Below, piece by piece: positions 47,001-55,959 of a stretch of 64,000 nucleotides of DNA (its first letter is position 1; each line of letters starts with the position of its first letter). The notes beneath the pieces are model-generated. The model made no database searches. It was not told where the DNA came from and saw only the letters and a program-made list of their open reading frames with translations. The translations under genes and the position numbers were made by a program. Source of the DNA: Atherix ibis. Lineage: Eukaryota > Arthropoda > Insecta > Diptera > Athericidae. The stretch spans positions 27,354,167 through 27,418,166 of the forward strand of contig OY282610.1 in NCBI GenBank assembly GCA_958298945.1, written 5' to 3'.

Positions 47001-50000
47001 AAGTATGGTGTGTCCATGATAGCTTAATATGTGTACGCTCACTCACGCCATCTATGACCAAACAGCGGATTTAAGCGTATATACCTGGTAAATTATTATT
47101 TTTGTAAATATAAAGGGGATATTCAGAAGCAAGCAGTTTTGTTAGACAAAAATTATAAATAAATTAAGCAGAAATCGATAACAATATCACATCATGAAGA
47201 AACGTCTGATTATGATGGTAAACTAGGTACACGCTAAGGAAGATCATCATTGGGTGTCCTTGCTCCTATCCAAACTAAGTCGATAATATCTGATTTTTAC
47301 ACATAAAAAAATCCAATAAAAGAAAAAATTCTTTCTAATATTTTTTTTAGGAAATATTTTCGGAAATCAAATACACGTCCTATGAGGAAATTTTATAATT
47401 ATTATTTTTTTAAAAGATTAATTCCAATTTTATAATTTCAATCAAAAAAATTTTAAAAAGAAAAGAACAATAAAACAATTTTCATTAAAAATATTGTTTT
47501 TTTTTTAAATTTTGTATATTTATTTTTTCAAGAAATTTTCAAAATACCAAAATTTTTTGTAAAATTTTGTGATATTTTCCAAGATACGCGCAAGTTTACT
47601 TTGATAATTTCTCCATTTAAGAAAATTATTTGATTTATTGCGAATTTTTTTTTTTTCAAAAACCCTAATGACAGCTTCAACTATAAAAAAAATGCTTCTA
47701 AGTGATTTATTTTCCTTTTTAACAACAAATGTTGATGAATCTAGTAAATTTTTTGAATCATCGTTTTACAGTCAGTCTAGCAATAATTTTAGAGTCTCCC
47801 CTAAAAGTATCGTCAACATTTGGTCTGCACATGTTTTTACACAACAGAAATGCCAAAATCTTAAAATCTTTCTAAAACAAAACAAAAAAAATAGATGTCT
47901 GCTTCTTTGAATGATATTAAGAAAAATTATAATATCCAAAATTAAAAAAAAAATAATAAAATATTTAAAAAATTCACCCTTAAACGAAATGTTTTCATTT
48001 TTCGACTTTTATTTTCCTATTAAATATTATACAAAAAATATTATATATACTATAAACTTACTCTCATATGCTTTACTAAATAATCCAAGAGTGCATTCCG
48101 TTTGGCAGATTTCTCTTCATCCGAACAAATGGCAACATTGAGACCCATTACGATGGTACGTAGAAGGCCGCCCTCGAATGCGTCCCATAAAAATTTTGGC
48201 GTATAACAAGCGATTGCCTTTTAAATAGAAAAAAAATGCTTGCTTATTTATCTTAAAAATGATATTTTCTTTTTGTTATTGTTTTTATATTATTGTTGTT
48301 GTTTTTTTTAATCACTAAAAAAGTGAGGGGCCACACAGCGTTTTGAGTTTCGTCAAAATTGTATGCATTTCGAAACATCAAACGATGATGCGTCCATTAA
48401 ATTGACTAACTTCGCCCGCGAATATGGAATTTATTTCAATTTGCAAATTAAATCGAATTTTATCTTTGCTCTAAATTAAGGTTAATTAACTGCATAACAT
48501 CTAATCGTGTTTGCATTATGTTCAATCTTCTTAATATATACGTTTTTTTAGTTCTAAATTTATATTAATTTTCTTTGAATTGTGTAGCGAGATTTAGTTT
48601 GAGAAAAATCAGGACTATCTTATTATTTTCATAGAAAATTTTATCGAATTACTCACCTGAAAAAATAGAACAAAACAAACCCACTGATAGTAGGTGTAAT
48701 ATTTTTTTGCATCTTCATCATTAAAATCGTTAGCTATGCCAGGATGTGCAACTTCCTTGCCCACCTATTCAAATATATTTTAAAAAAAGAAAGAAAAAAA
48801 CAAGATTTGTTAAAATCTTTAAATTATGCCATTGAAAAAATAATTTATTTCTTTAGAAAAAGAGGTCCTATTTAAAAAAAAAAAAAAAAAGAATAGTGTC
48901 CACTAGGAAAACAATAATATAAGGTTATCCATTTTGCAGTTTTAAAAGTAAAACTTCATTATTTAATATTTATTTTAGAAGAATAATATAAAATATTATA
49001 TTTATTTGCACCAATTAATGGTGTTTTTATATTCTGGATTGTGTAAATATTTTAAAACTTTTTCTACAAAAGTGATGAATTTACCGCAAAAACATTTCTA
49101 AGATTTTGAACAAAATTTTCCTCAGCAAAGAGACTCCTTTCCCCTTCGGTGGATACGTCAGTAGGTAAAATTTCCATATATAAGGCTCTATAAAGTCACA
49201 AGCGATTGTACAAAAGCCACTGTATCCGAAAAAAGTGATTGTGCAGTTTTTTTAATTTTTTTGAAGATGTCATTGACCCGTATTTCAAAGAAGGAGAGAC
49301 ATTCATTGCCATTTCTGTGCCACATGGCTGTATGATAATTAACTGTTTTTTATACGAAATTTTAAGATTTTAATCAGGAATTTTTGCCATTTTAACGAAA
49401 TAATACCAAAAGGCACATAACTTAATAAACATTGATACAAAAAGTTGCCAGGACGCGTAATTTCGAAATTTTATGATCTTAATTTGGCTTCAAGATCGTC
49501 CGATTTGATGCCGTTTACATTTCCAGAAAAAGTTGCCAGGACGCGTAATTTCGAAATTTGATGATGTTAATTTGCCTTCAAGATCGTTCGATTTGATGTT
49601 ATTTGACTTTTTTTGAGAAACTACATAAGGTAAGGTTTATAAAAAAACTAACTCAAAAGAATCGACTCCTGCAAGAATTCTGATTAAAACTATTCAAGCC
49701 ACTAGGGCTCTATAAACTCACAAGCGACTTAACAACAGCCACTGTATCCGAAAAAAGTGATTGTGCAGTTTTTCATTTTATTTGAAGATGTCATTGACCC
49801 GTATTTCAAAGAAGGAGAGACATTCATTGTCATTTCTGTGCCACATGGCTGTATGATAATTAACTACTTTTTATACGAAATTTTAAAATTTTAATCAGAA
49901 ATTTTTGCCATTTTAACGAAATAATACCAAAAGGCACATAACTTGATGAACATTGATACAAAAAGTTGCCAGGACGCGTAATTTCGAAATTTGAAGATGT

Positions 50001-51347
50001 TAATTTGGCTTCAAGATCGTCCGATTTGATGCCGTTTGTTATTTTCACAAAAAGTTGCCAGGACGCGTAATTTCGAAATTTGATGATGTTAATTTGGCTT
50101 CAAGATCGTCCGATTTGATGCCATTTGACTTTTTTTTGAGAAACTACATAAAAGGTAAGGTTTATAAAGAGAATCTTTAAATCATTTAGTACTCAACATC
50201 CCTCAATTGATAACCGATTTACACCACGAAATGTGCGAAAAATTCACAAAAAACTAACTTAAAAGGATCGAGTCCTACAAGAAGTCTTTTCACAACTATG
50301 CAAGTAATATTTCCTTTTATTTATAATGATAAGTTTTATGCAATATAATACAATAAAAAGTTTTTCAAAATGCGAATATTAAATATGTTTTCATGAACTT
50401 TGCTTTTGAAAGTAGAAATTGAATAAATTTTTATTTACCAAATAATAATAATTTTAAAAAAATCCGCGTTTTAATAAAATCTTCCAGTGCACCATTAAAT
50501 AACATGCATTTTATGATTTATTTTACACATTTTAAATAGTATACATAATAGTTTCGGTTTGCCCTCAAAAGTGGTTAATCAATCAAATTTGAGAATCTTG
50601 AATAGAAAATGGACAAAAAATTTCTTTTAATTTTATTCAGAAAGTAATGCAATTTTTTTAATATAATTAAGTGAAAGCGATTTGTTTTTGTAATTTTATT
50701 TTCTTAAAAAATCAATTGAGAAGATTCCAGGGCTAAAAGAAAGAAATTTGCAAATAGTGCACGTTCCTTTTTTATTATACTTACAGAAATATGTGTAAAT
50801 GTGCAGACTAAATTTGTTCATAGCATTAAATTAAAATGAAAAATAATAAAAATAAAAATTAAACGAATAAATCTTAATGATAATAATGGTTAAAGGAGAG
50901 AATATAATCCTGTAGATCTGTACATTTGGATAATAAACACTATTCTTGACTATAGCAAAAGCGTACATGAACATGGACAGAATGAAGCTCGATTGTCGCT
51001 AAAGAAAGAAAAGCGAAAGGTACGAAAAACTGAGCACAGGCTTACCGGGTCAACCACAGTTAAGTGTGCAAACAATAAATACTATTTTACTAACTCACCT
51101 GTCTACGGAATGCATCGGGCATTGTGAATGTGCTCGAAATCCAGCAGAAAGTGTTGATCACATTTTGTGGAATGCCATGGACGATACACATGATTGGCTG
51201 ACCAACATATTGTGTTGCAGTAATTATGACACTGCACGTTAATAGCAGCACCGTCGTAAAGATGTTATGCAAACGGAATACGGCATTATCCGTTTGTACG
51301 TCCTGCCATTTGAAGTAGTTCTTAAGTCCTCCCAACAGCTTATACAT
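40822..51347 (-). CDS. inx3: Innexin 3, gap-junction channel protein, five exons
   Basis: Joining 51347-51099, 48764-48657, 48217-48062, 41459-41107 and 41035-40822 gives 359 residues with no stop and all introns GT-AG. Innexins form gap-junction channels and hemichannels in the plasma membrane; fly Inx3 works with Inx1 and Inx2 in epithelia. Seen: N-terminal MYKLLGGLKNYFKWQDVQTD, TM1 about 28-46, extracellular loop 1 with Cys54 and Cys68, the innexin signature YYQWV at 108-112 opening TM2, TM3 about 180-198, loop 2 with Cys238 and Cys256 in CIFRKYGPSGSLQKHDALC, TM4 about 268-289, and cytoplasmic tail with KLDVGDWWVIYMLG. The start is the first Met and matches Inx3 rather than Inx2. Wording throughout is Inx3-like. 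A 5' non-coding exon is likely but not located. It is the only intact host gene seen. Confidence 0.95.
41107..41459 (-). CDS. inx3: inx3 coding exon 4
   Basis: 117 codons plus two bases, from HHKLYAIRYWVCE to LLIGLLLF and CG of a split Arg codon. Acceptor TTAATTTAG, donor GTGATA. Encodes TM3, extracellular loop 2 and TM4. Confidence 0.94.
41725..41890 (+). pseudogene. Jockey-like RT fragment in inx3 intron 3
   Basis: The plus-strand frame reads EYSGILPITARVPQVNLFGP, then VLYNTYANNIHIL. This corresponds to EYSDIYPISAGVPQGSLLGP, ILYNIYTHD in the element at 8 kb. GVPQGS is mutated to RVPQVN. Only this block remains. Confidence 0.65.
42080..42220 (+). pseudogene. Mariner N-terminal (second HTH) fragment
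   Basis: The plus strand reads GRETVQDGSCSGRP, a stop, then ISKTNEKMEQVRALIRSDPW. This matches the usual mariner stretch ending the first HTH (GR.SV.DD.RSGRP.TS.T.ENVE.VR.L...DRR). Nothing downstream in frame. Confidence 0.6.
42380..42475 (+). pseudogene. Possible Tc1-like transposase scrap
   Basis: KMRVVYIDGTVKYHQFI resembles the Tc1 block ...V.IDGT.N...Y...L. Too short to be sure. Confidence 0.3.
42580..43300 (+). repeat. Dispersed retroelement 3' region, copy 3
   Basis: Best-preserved copy without a satellite insertion. Shared blocks: AGAAGTGGCCTACGGGTCTT, GTTACCAACAGTTGGGGTAA, CTTGTAACTGGTTATTGACT, GAAGATTGAACGTTTGCC, CATGCATGGGGCAC, GGAACCTGAGTG, GAGCTGGG and GAAACTACCTGGATCTAGTT. Comparison with the copy at 52.2 kb shows exactly where the GA-rich satellite lies there. 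Confidence 0.7.
43480..44190 (-). pseudogene. I-like non-LTR retrotransposon, RNase H domain and tail
   Basis: On the minus strand: FADAAANTDATSFSVI (first RNase H strand, TDGS-like), YCGIFPYKADPHYWQLWTIK, SQQSIIIFSDSIASFKYY (D-S-S strand with Asp kept), ELRWLPRHVGILGN, stop, SADSLAG (late catalytic Asp kept), RIRIGLTALAHNFLFGNTNR, PLCQSYDIHFTIMHVLYEC. Better preserved than the copy at 26 kb, with one stop in the RNase H and one frame change. Located in inx3 intron 3, in sense with inx3. Confidence 0.72.
44346..45461 (-). CDS. Mariner DD34D transposase, open 371 codons, altered C-terminus
   Basis: One continuous frame: MCITMEKSEFRAVIKHLHVK; HTH 1 (APVFATVYNWVNEFKRG); GRPVEVSTPEIIDKIHDLIL; HTH 2 (GISQGAVASIL); WVPRLLSEENKRNRA; VDETCIHYY (first Asp, usual Trp replaced by Cys); ILLHQDNVRVHTCA (second Asp); YSPDLAPSDYFLF (third Asp, 34 residues later). 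All catalytic Asp are present. After EKCIK the natural end (LKGDYVEK in the plus-strand copy) is lost, and the frame runs through the terminal inverted repeat into flanking DNA. It is the least damaged transposase in the window; activity is unproven. The more likely start is the Met of MEKSEF, four codons in. Confidence 0.88.
   Translation of the reverse strand: MCITMEKSEFRAVIKHLHVKGLSLKVIKAESDAVHGTSAPVFATVYNWVNEFKRGRSSTKDEHRSGRPVEVSTPEIIDKIHDLILNDRRIKVRELVEATGISQGAVASILHEKLSVKKISATWVPRLLSEENKRNRAVDSEAMLALFHRNPAEFLRRYATVDETCIHYYTPETKRQSSQWIFKGERAPKKTKTVPSAGKVMATVFWDSQGIIFIDYLEKGKTITGAYYASLLQRLSEEIKEKRPHLKKKKILLHQDNVRVHTCAVSMAKIVELRMELLQHPAYSPDLAPSDYFLFPNLKKWLGGRRFTSNEDVIAQTDEYFAELPKSYFLDGIKILEKRLEKCIKVFLKNGFFPSFSKDLLNDPRIISIHI
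44368..45613 (-). mobile_element. Mariner DD34D element, second copy, nearly intact, in inx3 intron 3
   Basis: Ends: CGAGGGTCGTTCAATAAATC at 44,368, flanked by TA, and inverted ACGGAAGGGTCGTTCAATTA at 45,613, flanked by TA. The right end carries a small insertion (CGACCCTTCCG for CGACCCTCG). 1246 bp. Same family as 15,016-16,301. Confidence 0.92.
45838..47088 (-). mobile_element. Mos1-like mariner, second copy, in inx3 intron 3
   Basis: Ends: CCAGTTATATAAGCTTAAAT at 45,838 and inverted CCAGGTATATACGCTTAAAT at 47,088, each flanked by TA and continuing to CCGCTGTTT. 1251 bp. Same family as 27,012-28,284 and only 224 bp from the other intronic mariner, same orientation. Confidence 0.92.
45945..46912 (-). 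pseudogene. Mos1-like mariner transposase, broken
   Basis: ATG at 46,912 (MSSFVPEKKHMREALLFCFN, KKSAAES, then a stop). About ten codons (ETTCRDWFRR) are deleted before FKDGNFDLWDKKRKNRSRKV. The middle is clean: VEQLDVTQSVISMRLRAM, KIGKWVPHELNDRQMERRQN, TCEILLGRQKRKSLLH, stop, VTGVEKWIYFENP. The first catalytic Asp is Val here (GVEKW for GDEKW). Then LIFLQDNAPSHTS (second Asp), YSLDLSPSDYYLF (third Asp), YSYEDV, stop, KWLDEWF. The natural end KCIASEGKYFE and stop are kept. Inactive. Confidence 0.87.
48062..48217 (-). CDS. inx3: inx3 coding exon 3
   Basis: 52 codons from AIACYTPKFLWDAFEGG to DYLVKHMR. Acceptor TTTAAAAG, donor GTAAGT. Encodes the end of TM2 and the cytoplasmic loop. Confidence 0.94.
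48657..48764 (-). CDS. inx3: inx3 coding exon 2
   Basis: 36 codons from VGKEVAHPGIANDF to WVCFVLFFQ. Acceptor TTGAATAG, donor GTGAGT. Carries the YYQWV signature. Too short for most ORF scans; found by continuity with Inx3. Confidence 0.94.
49184..50310. repeat. 522-bp tandem duplication with nested 85-bp repeats, inx3 intron 1
   Basis: GGCTCTATAAA at 49,184 recurs at 49,706. The two units are nearly identical through AGCCACTGTATCCGAAAAAA, AAGAAGGAGAGACATTCATT and CCACATGGCTGTATGATAAT. Inside each unit a block beginning AAAAAGTTGCCAGGACGCGT (about 85 bp) occurs twice, making four copies in all. The second unit has an extra stretch of about 80 bp near 50,175-50,255. Related short pieces lie at 58,365-58,400 (plus) and 60,390-60,470 (minus), so the unit derives from a dispersed element. 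Confidence 0.88.
51099..51347 (-). CDS. inx3: inx3 coding exon 1
   Basis: 83 codons from ATG (51,347) to DAFRRQ, then donor GTGAGT. It encodes the N-terminus, TM1 and most of extracellular loop 1. Ends in phase 0. Confidence 0.95.
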
Positions 51348-51889
51348 GATTGCCGATTAACAATATTGACACACGAAAAAAAAACTTTCTTGACCCTTTT
51401 TATTGCTCTACCGTACAATCAATTTACGATTCTATACCCTAATTTAAATAGTCAATCAAAATTTTCATCACCTGTAATTGAGAAAAAACAATAAATTTTA
51501 TTTTAAAAGAAAAAACAATAAAAAATTCGAATTATTTTTGTGATAGACAATTTTTCATTTTAAAACGAGATAAAAATTTATTCTTCGAACGTGGAAAATT
51601 TGAATAACGAATTTTGTTACAGGAAAATATGACCATTAAATTTTTCTTTATAAACTAAAATTAATGATACAATTTACTGGCAGAGAGATGTCTGCATCTA
51701 GTGCACAGGAGTCTTGAGCTTAAATCCAGCTGGGGATATAGCTGGCATATACTTAAGCTATCGCCAAATTCTAAGAGTAGTAAGGGGCTTTTCCATAATA
51801 TCGTTCGCTAGACGTTCCGTAAGATGCGTGAAATTTATGAGGCCGTAAGGGACGTCCTTCCGACAACATAATTTAATATCTAATCAGGG
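51348..51889. other. inx3 upstream flank, no feature assigned
   Basis: This should include the inx3 5' leader, but no convincing non-coding exon boundary or promoter motif can be named. Confidence 0.4.
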
Positions 51890-52200
51890 ACGACAATATT
51901 GCGACTGTGGATCAAAATGTGTATGAAAACCATAAAGTCTCAATTCCGCAAGTATTAGGACTTTCTGTAACATAAACATGGCAAAAAACGTGAAACGACT
52001 TTAGTTTACATCTATACAAGATTCAATGGACTCAAGAACTAAAGCTACAAGACCACGCGAAGCGTCGGCCGTTCAAAGACTAGGGTCTAGAGTAGTTTGG
52101 AAGTGGATCGTAAACAAGCAAAATTATCGGATCTGGGATGAAAATAACTATAACAGTTCCAGGAGCCTTCAGGAAAACTAACTATCTGGTGTGGTCCGGT
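51890..52200 (+). pseudogene. DD41D-like transposase, N-proximal half (split)
   Basis: On the plus strand: HLYKIQWTQELKLQDHAKRR and PFKD (HTH end), then VNKQNYRIWDENNYNSSRSL, QEN, and in another frame LTIWCG. These match LHSYKIFITQELK, NKQNCQFWCEENPQIIHEHP and LTVWCGFW of family A. It stops at about 52,190 and resumes at about 53,232 after a retroelement insertion. Confidence 0.6.
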
Positions 52201-52214
52201 AAGGGAGTCACTTT

Positions 52215-53230
52215 TGGGTGAATATCCCAGATATAAGATCTATATTAGGAGTGGTCTATAGGTCTTGACGTGCCCGCGGTTCTGAGCTGGTCTAGCATTG
52301 CCAGGAAATTACGGCTGTGGTTGTTATCTATATCACATGTATAGTCCTAGAACGGAAGCTAAGGGATGGCAGGATCCGGCTGCTATCATTGCAGATTATA
52401 GTAGAGGTTTAAGTTGGCCTTGTTACCAACAGTTAGAGTAACTAGCTTGTAACTGGTTGCTGACTGTTAGCAAATGACCGCATGCCGCAGAAATTTACGA
52501 AAGATTGAATGTTTGCCTACGCCATGCATAGGGCACGAAAGATGGTTAATAGAAAGAAGAAGATGAAAAAAAAGATGATAAAGAATATGAAGAAGGTGAA
52601 GAAGATGAAGAAGAAGAAGAAGATAAAGAATATGAAGAAGGTGAAGAAGATGAAGAAGATGAAGAAGAAGATAAAAAAGAGGGTGTAGAAAATGAAGAAG
52701 ATGAAGAAAGTGAAGAAGGTGAAGAAGATGAAAAAGAAGATAAATAAGATGAAGAATATGAAGAAAGTGAAGAAGGTGAAGAAGTTGAAGAAGATAAAGA
52801 AGATGAAGAAGAAGATAAATAATATGAAGAGGATGAAGATGATGGAAATGAAGAAAACGAAGAAAACGAGCGTGAAGAATATGAAGAAGATAAAGAAAGT
52901 GAAGAGGAAGTTAAAGATGAAAAAGATAAAGAAGATAAAGAAGATGAAGAAAAGAAGAAAACAAGGGAACCTGAGATAATATTTCATGCATAATATATCC
53001 CAAGCAAGAGACTTAGAAGCATGCATTTTATTGAAGCGAGCTGGGCAGATAAAGCATTGAATTTGAGCGTGCTGGGTTGTCGATTGAGATGTGGAAACTA
53101 CCTATATCTAGTCAGCTAAGCTGACGAAATCCATTACTTAACTGGTCTATTGAAGGGCGTATCTCAATCCTTATGGTCCTAGGCGGCCCGTGGTATTATA
53201 TCTAACGATAGGTAGGCCCCGTAAAACAAC
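52215..53230 (+). repeat. Dispersed retroelement 3' region, copy 4, expanded by a satellite
   Basis: Shared blocks are GAGTGGTCTATAGGTCTTGA, GTTACCAACAGTTAGAGTAA, CTTGTAACTGGTTGCTGACT, GAAAGATTGAATGTTTGCC, CATGCATAGGGCAC, then the satellite, then GGGAACCTGAG, GAGCTGGG, GAAACTACCTATATCTAGTC and the distal CTCAATCCTTATGGTCCTAG. The flanks are two halves of one DD41D transposase, so this is an insertion. Confidence 0.7.
52550..52970. repeat. GA-rich imperfect satellite, units of GAAGAT/GAAGAA
   Basis: About 420 bp of trinucleotide-phased purine repeats (GAA, GAT, AAG in changing order), all purine-rich on the plus strand apart from T in GAT. Both long frames over it (Phe-rich on minus, Lys/Met-rich on plus) are products of the repeat, not genes. 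It lies between conserved blocks of the retroelement repeat. Confidence 0.93.
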
Positions 53231-53231
53231 A

Positions 53232-53410
53232 GTATGGATTTTGGTCCATAGCGGGCCAATACTACTTATGAAATGAGACTGGCGCCATGGTCACTGTCAA
53301 TGCCGAGGGGTATCGATCGATGATAATAGATTTTTTAGGTTTTAATTGGATGATATAGACTTGGACAACGCCTATCTATAAGAGTACGTTCTGCAAAGAA
53401 AACCATGGAA
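53232..53410 (+). pseudogene. DD41D-like transposase, central part (split)
   Basis: The plus strand reads FWSIAGQYYL, stop, NETGAMVTVNAEGYRSMIID, then DLDN after a frame change. This aligns with FWSGGIIGPPYF, EAGNTVTVIAERYRSMITN and VDLDN of family A. It continues the frame interrupted at 52,190. The second catalytic block is not preserved. Confidence 0.6.
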
Positions 53411-54714
53411 GCCATTAGTATTAATAATAATACCAAATATGGTCCAATCTACATCAAAGATATTTTCCATAGATTGCTTATAAGTTCTTTCTACTCAATA
53501 TAGTATAACCTTCAACAAAAAAAACCTCTAAAAATCTTACTTAAATTGACTTTAGAAAAATATTCTATTCATTTTTATACAATATATAAAATATATTTAA
53601 TTAGTTTTTAAAAATAAATTTAAAAAACATTTTTTTCCTTTCTTTAAGTGGCATAAATTTAAAAATTTCTTTGAAAATTATTTGAGCATTTTTCCTATTT
53701 TTACTTACTACTATTTCTAATAGTAAATTTTTAATTGAAATTTTTAAGAAAGTAATGAAATTTTTAAAAATTATAAGGTGAAAAATAACGAAGAATTTTA
53801 ACAATAAATAACTTCAAGGATTACATGACCTACCGACGAGTAAGACGCAAAAAAGGGTTACGGTCACGTTCAGAAGAGAATATCGATAATCCGAAGCTCG
53901 ACGTATTCCTCACAAAACTCATACCATATGAATTTCAGAAAAGGACAGAAAAAAAGGCGTTACATAATAGAGCAAACTATCAAAGCCTACATTTAAGTAT
54001 AATATTTATCTTTCCATACAGCATCCGCAAATGCAGACTTTACAAAATCTATTGTTAAGTATTACCAGATATTGGCTAAAGATACCAACACCCCAAGGAT
54101 ATGAATTCTATCGGGTGCGATATCAATCAGATTGTAGGTTATTATAGGCCAGTTTATGTCAGGTATGTATAATAATAGAAAATTTTTTTTAAGGAAATCC
54201 ACTTTTATTCCCAACACTTTATTTACACATACAGAAAAAAAAATTATTACAATATAAAATGAATATTTTTCTCTTCAATAAGTAAATGTTTTTCAATATA
54301 ATAATTTTGAAATTTTCTTTAATATTTTTTTTTAATAAAAAAAAATTGAGCTCGAGTAATTTTCGAAGAAACTATTATAAAGTGAACTTTTCGGAAAAAA
54401 TATTGTATATAAAAATATACCAAGCTTGGTAAGGAAATAGTTTCGGGTTCAATACACACTCAGAAAATACTATAATTTCAGCTAAACAAATTGTCTGAAA
54501 TTTTCCAAAGCGACTAAATGAACAGTTTTTGTACAAAGAAATATTTTTTTATTAAATCGTGAGACAGATCTGGTAACACTGTTGACTTTCCTTGAACATA
54601 GCTTATACGTTAGTTCGTAGTCGACATGTTTCGACATCGTTTCGGAGTCCAAGCGACACTATAGAGTGTCATGAATAAAGTTGTGTTTTTTTTTGGAGTA
54701 AAGTTATGCCATCA

Positions 54715-55200
54715 AATTTTATGCTAAGCATGGTTATTCTGACAGTTTCACTTACGAAAAATTGCGACTTTTACTTATTAAGGGTAGTAATTTTTTAGGA
54801 GCGTTAAATTTTTTTGAGCGAAAAAAGAGACTCTCAACATCCTCGAATGATTGCTCTTCGGTGATTCCGACCTACGATTGATATTAAAATGAATTAAAAA
54901 TTCTTGAAAAGTTCAAAAAAAAATTTCTGTGAATCAGACAGGACATTCCAGATACTGGGGTGTCCACCTTGATAATGCTCTGACTATCTCCGTCAACGAA
55001 TTTTTGTCGAAAGGAGGGTTTTTTGGGTTGTTTCCCAAGATTATCAACTTATCTTACTCGGTGTGACTGTTTTTTATTCCCCAACAGGAGTGGTATACTT
55101 TTCAAGGCAACTACTGTAAAGGGAAAGCATTAATTAGGTCCATTAAAAAATTTAGAACCATTCCATTAAAATCAGTCATACCTCATAAAAAAAATTCTAT
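54715..55200 (+). pseudogene. Possible highly degenerate mariner transposase
   Basis: Near 55,030-55,190 the plus strand reads LSTYLTRCDCFLFPNRSGIL, then FKATTVKGKHLIRSIKKFRT. This is reminiscent of YSPDLAPCDFFLFP.LK...KG..F..I..I. Earlier parts cannot be matched. Tentative. Confidence 0.25.
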
Positions 55201-55959
55201 TCAATTATAGAAAACTATGAGAAAAGATCAAATGATTATTAAAAAATATTTCAAAAAAAAAAAATGCTTCAACAACATCAAAATTAGAACAATGTGTATG
55301 TATTCCATGGAATGTAATTATTTTCTTTAACGAATGTACTGTCTGCACCACCTGTGTCATTACAATTGAAAGAAAATATTTACTCGAATATCGGGTTATC
55401 CGGAAATATTATTGTAATTATTCGATAGATGAGGTCATTAGCAGCGTACTAATGAGTTTTGACAATGCTTCGTTTTATAAGAAAAAATGTTTAACCAAAA
55501 ACAAACAAAAAAGAAAAATAGAAAATAATAAACGAAAAAAAAAACTCAAATGAATAACAAAATTTTTATAATTAATTGACAGTCAAAAATAAAAAGCTTA
55601 AAAATTTATACTCTTATTGAATAATCTTTCTTGAATAAATAATTTGTTAAAAAACTCAAAAATAAAAACTTATGAAAGAGCAAAATTAAATGTCAACGAA
55701 TATAAATAAATTTGCTGTTGTCAAGATACGCTTAATTTTATTAATTTTTTTTTTTCGTTGATAAATTGAATAAAAATATTATAAGCAAAAACTATACTTT
55801 TTCTTATAATAAAATATATCACGACAAATCGAAACTTTTAAGATGAACCATAAAAATTGAGCATCAAATAATAAGAACCCCTAAGGCAAAAACTATGAAT
55901 TTACTTTTAAAAATACCTTAAAGCTGAGATAAAAATATTATATTGGTTTTGTTGACTTG

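Noticed and set aside
47638..48141. Two plus-strand frames in inx3 intron 3 and over exon 3
   Set aside because: AT-rich low-complexity translation; the second overlaps inx3 exon 3 on the opposite strand.
52517..53026. 169-codon Phe-rich frame (minus) and 95-codon Lys/Met-rich frame (plus)
   Set aside because: Both arise from the GA-rich trinucleotide satellite at 52,550-52,970; a purine repeat phased by three has no stops in several frames. Not proteins.
53825..54058. 77-codon frame MTYRRVRRKKGLRSRSEENI
   Set aside because: Basic N-terminus looks suggestive, but the rest has no domain, no repeat partner and no splice context; not enough to call a gene.
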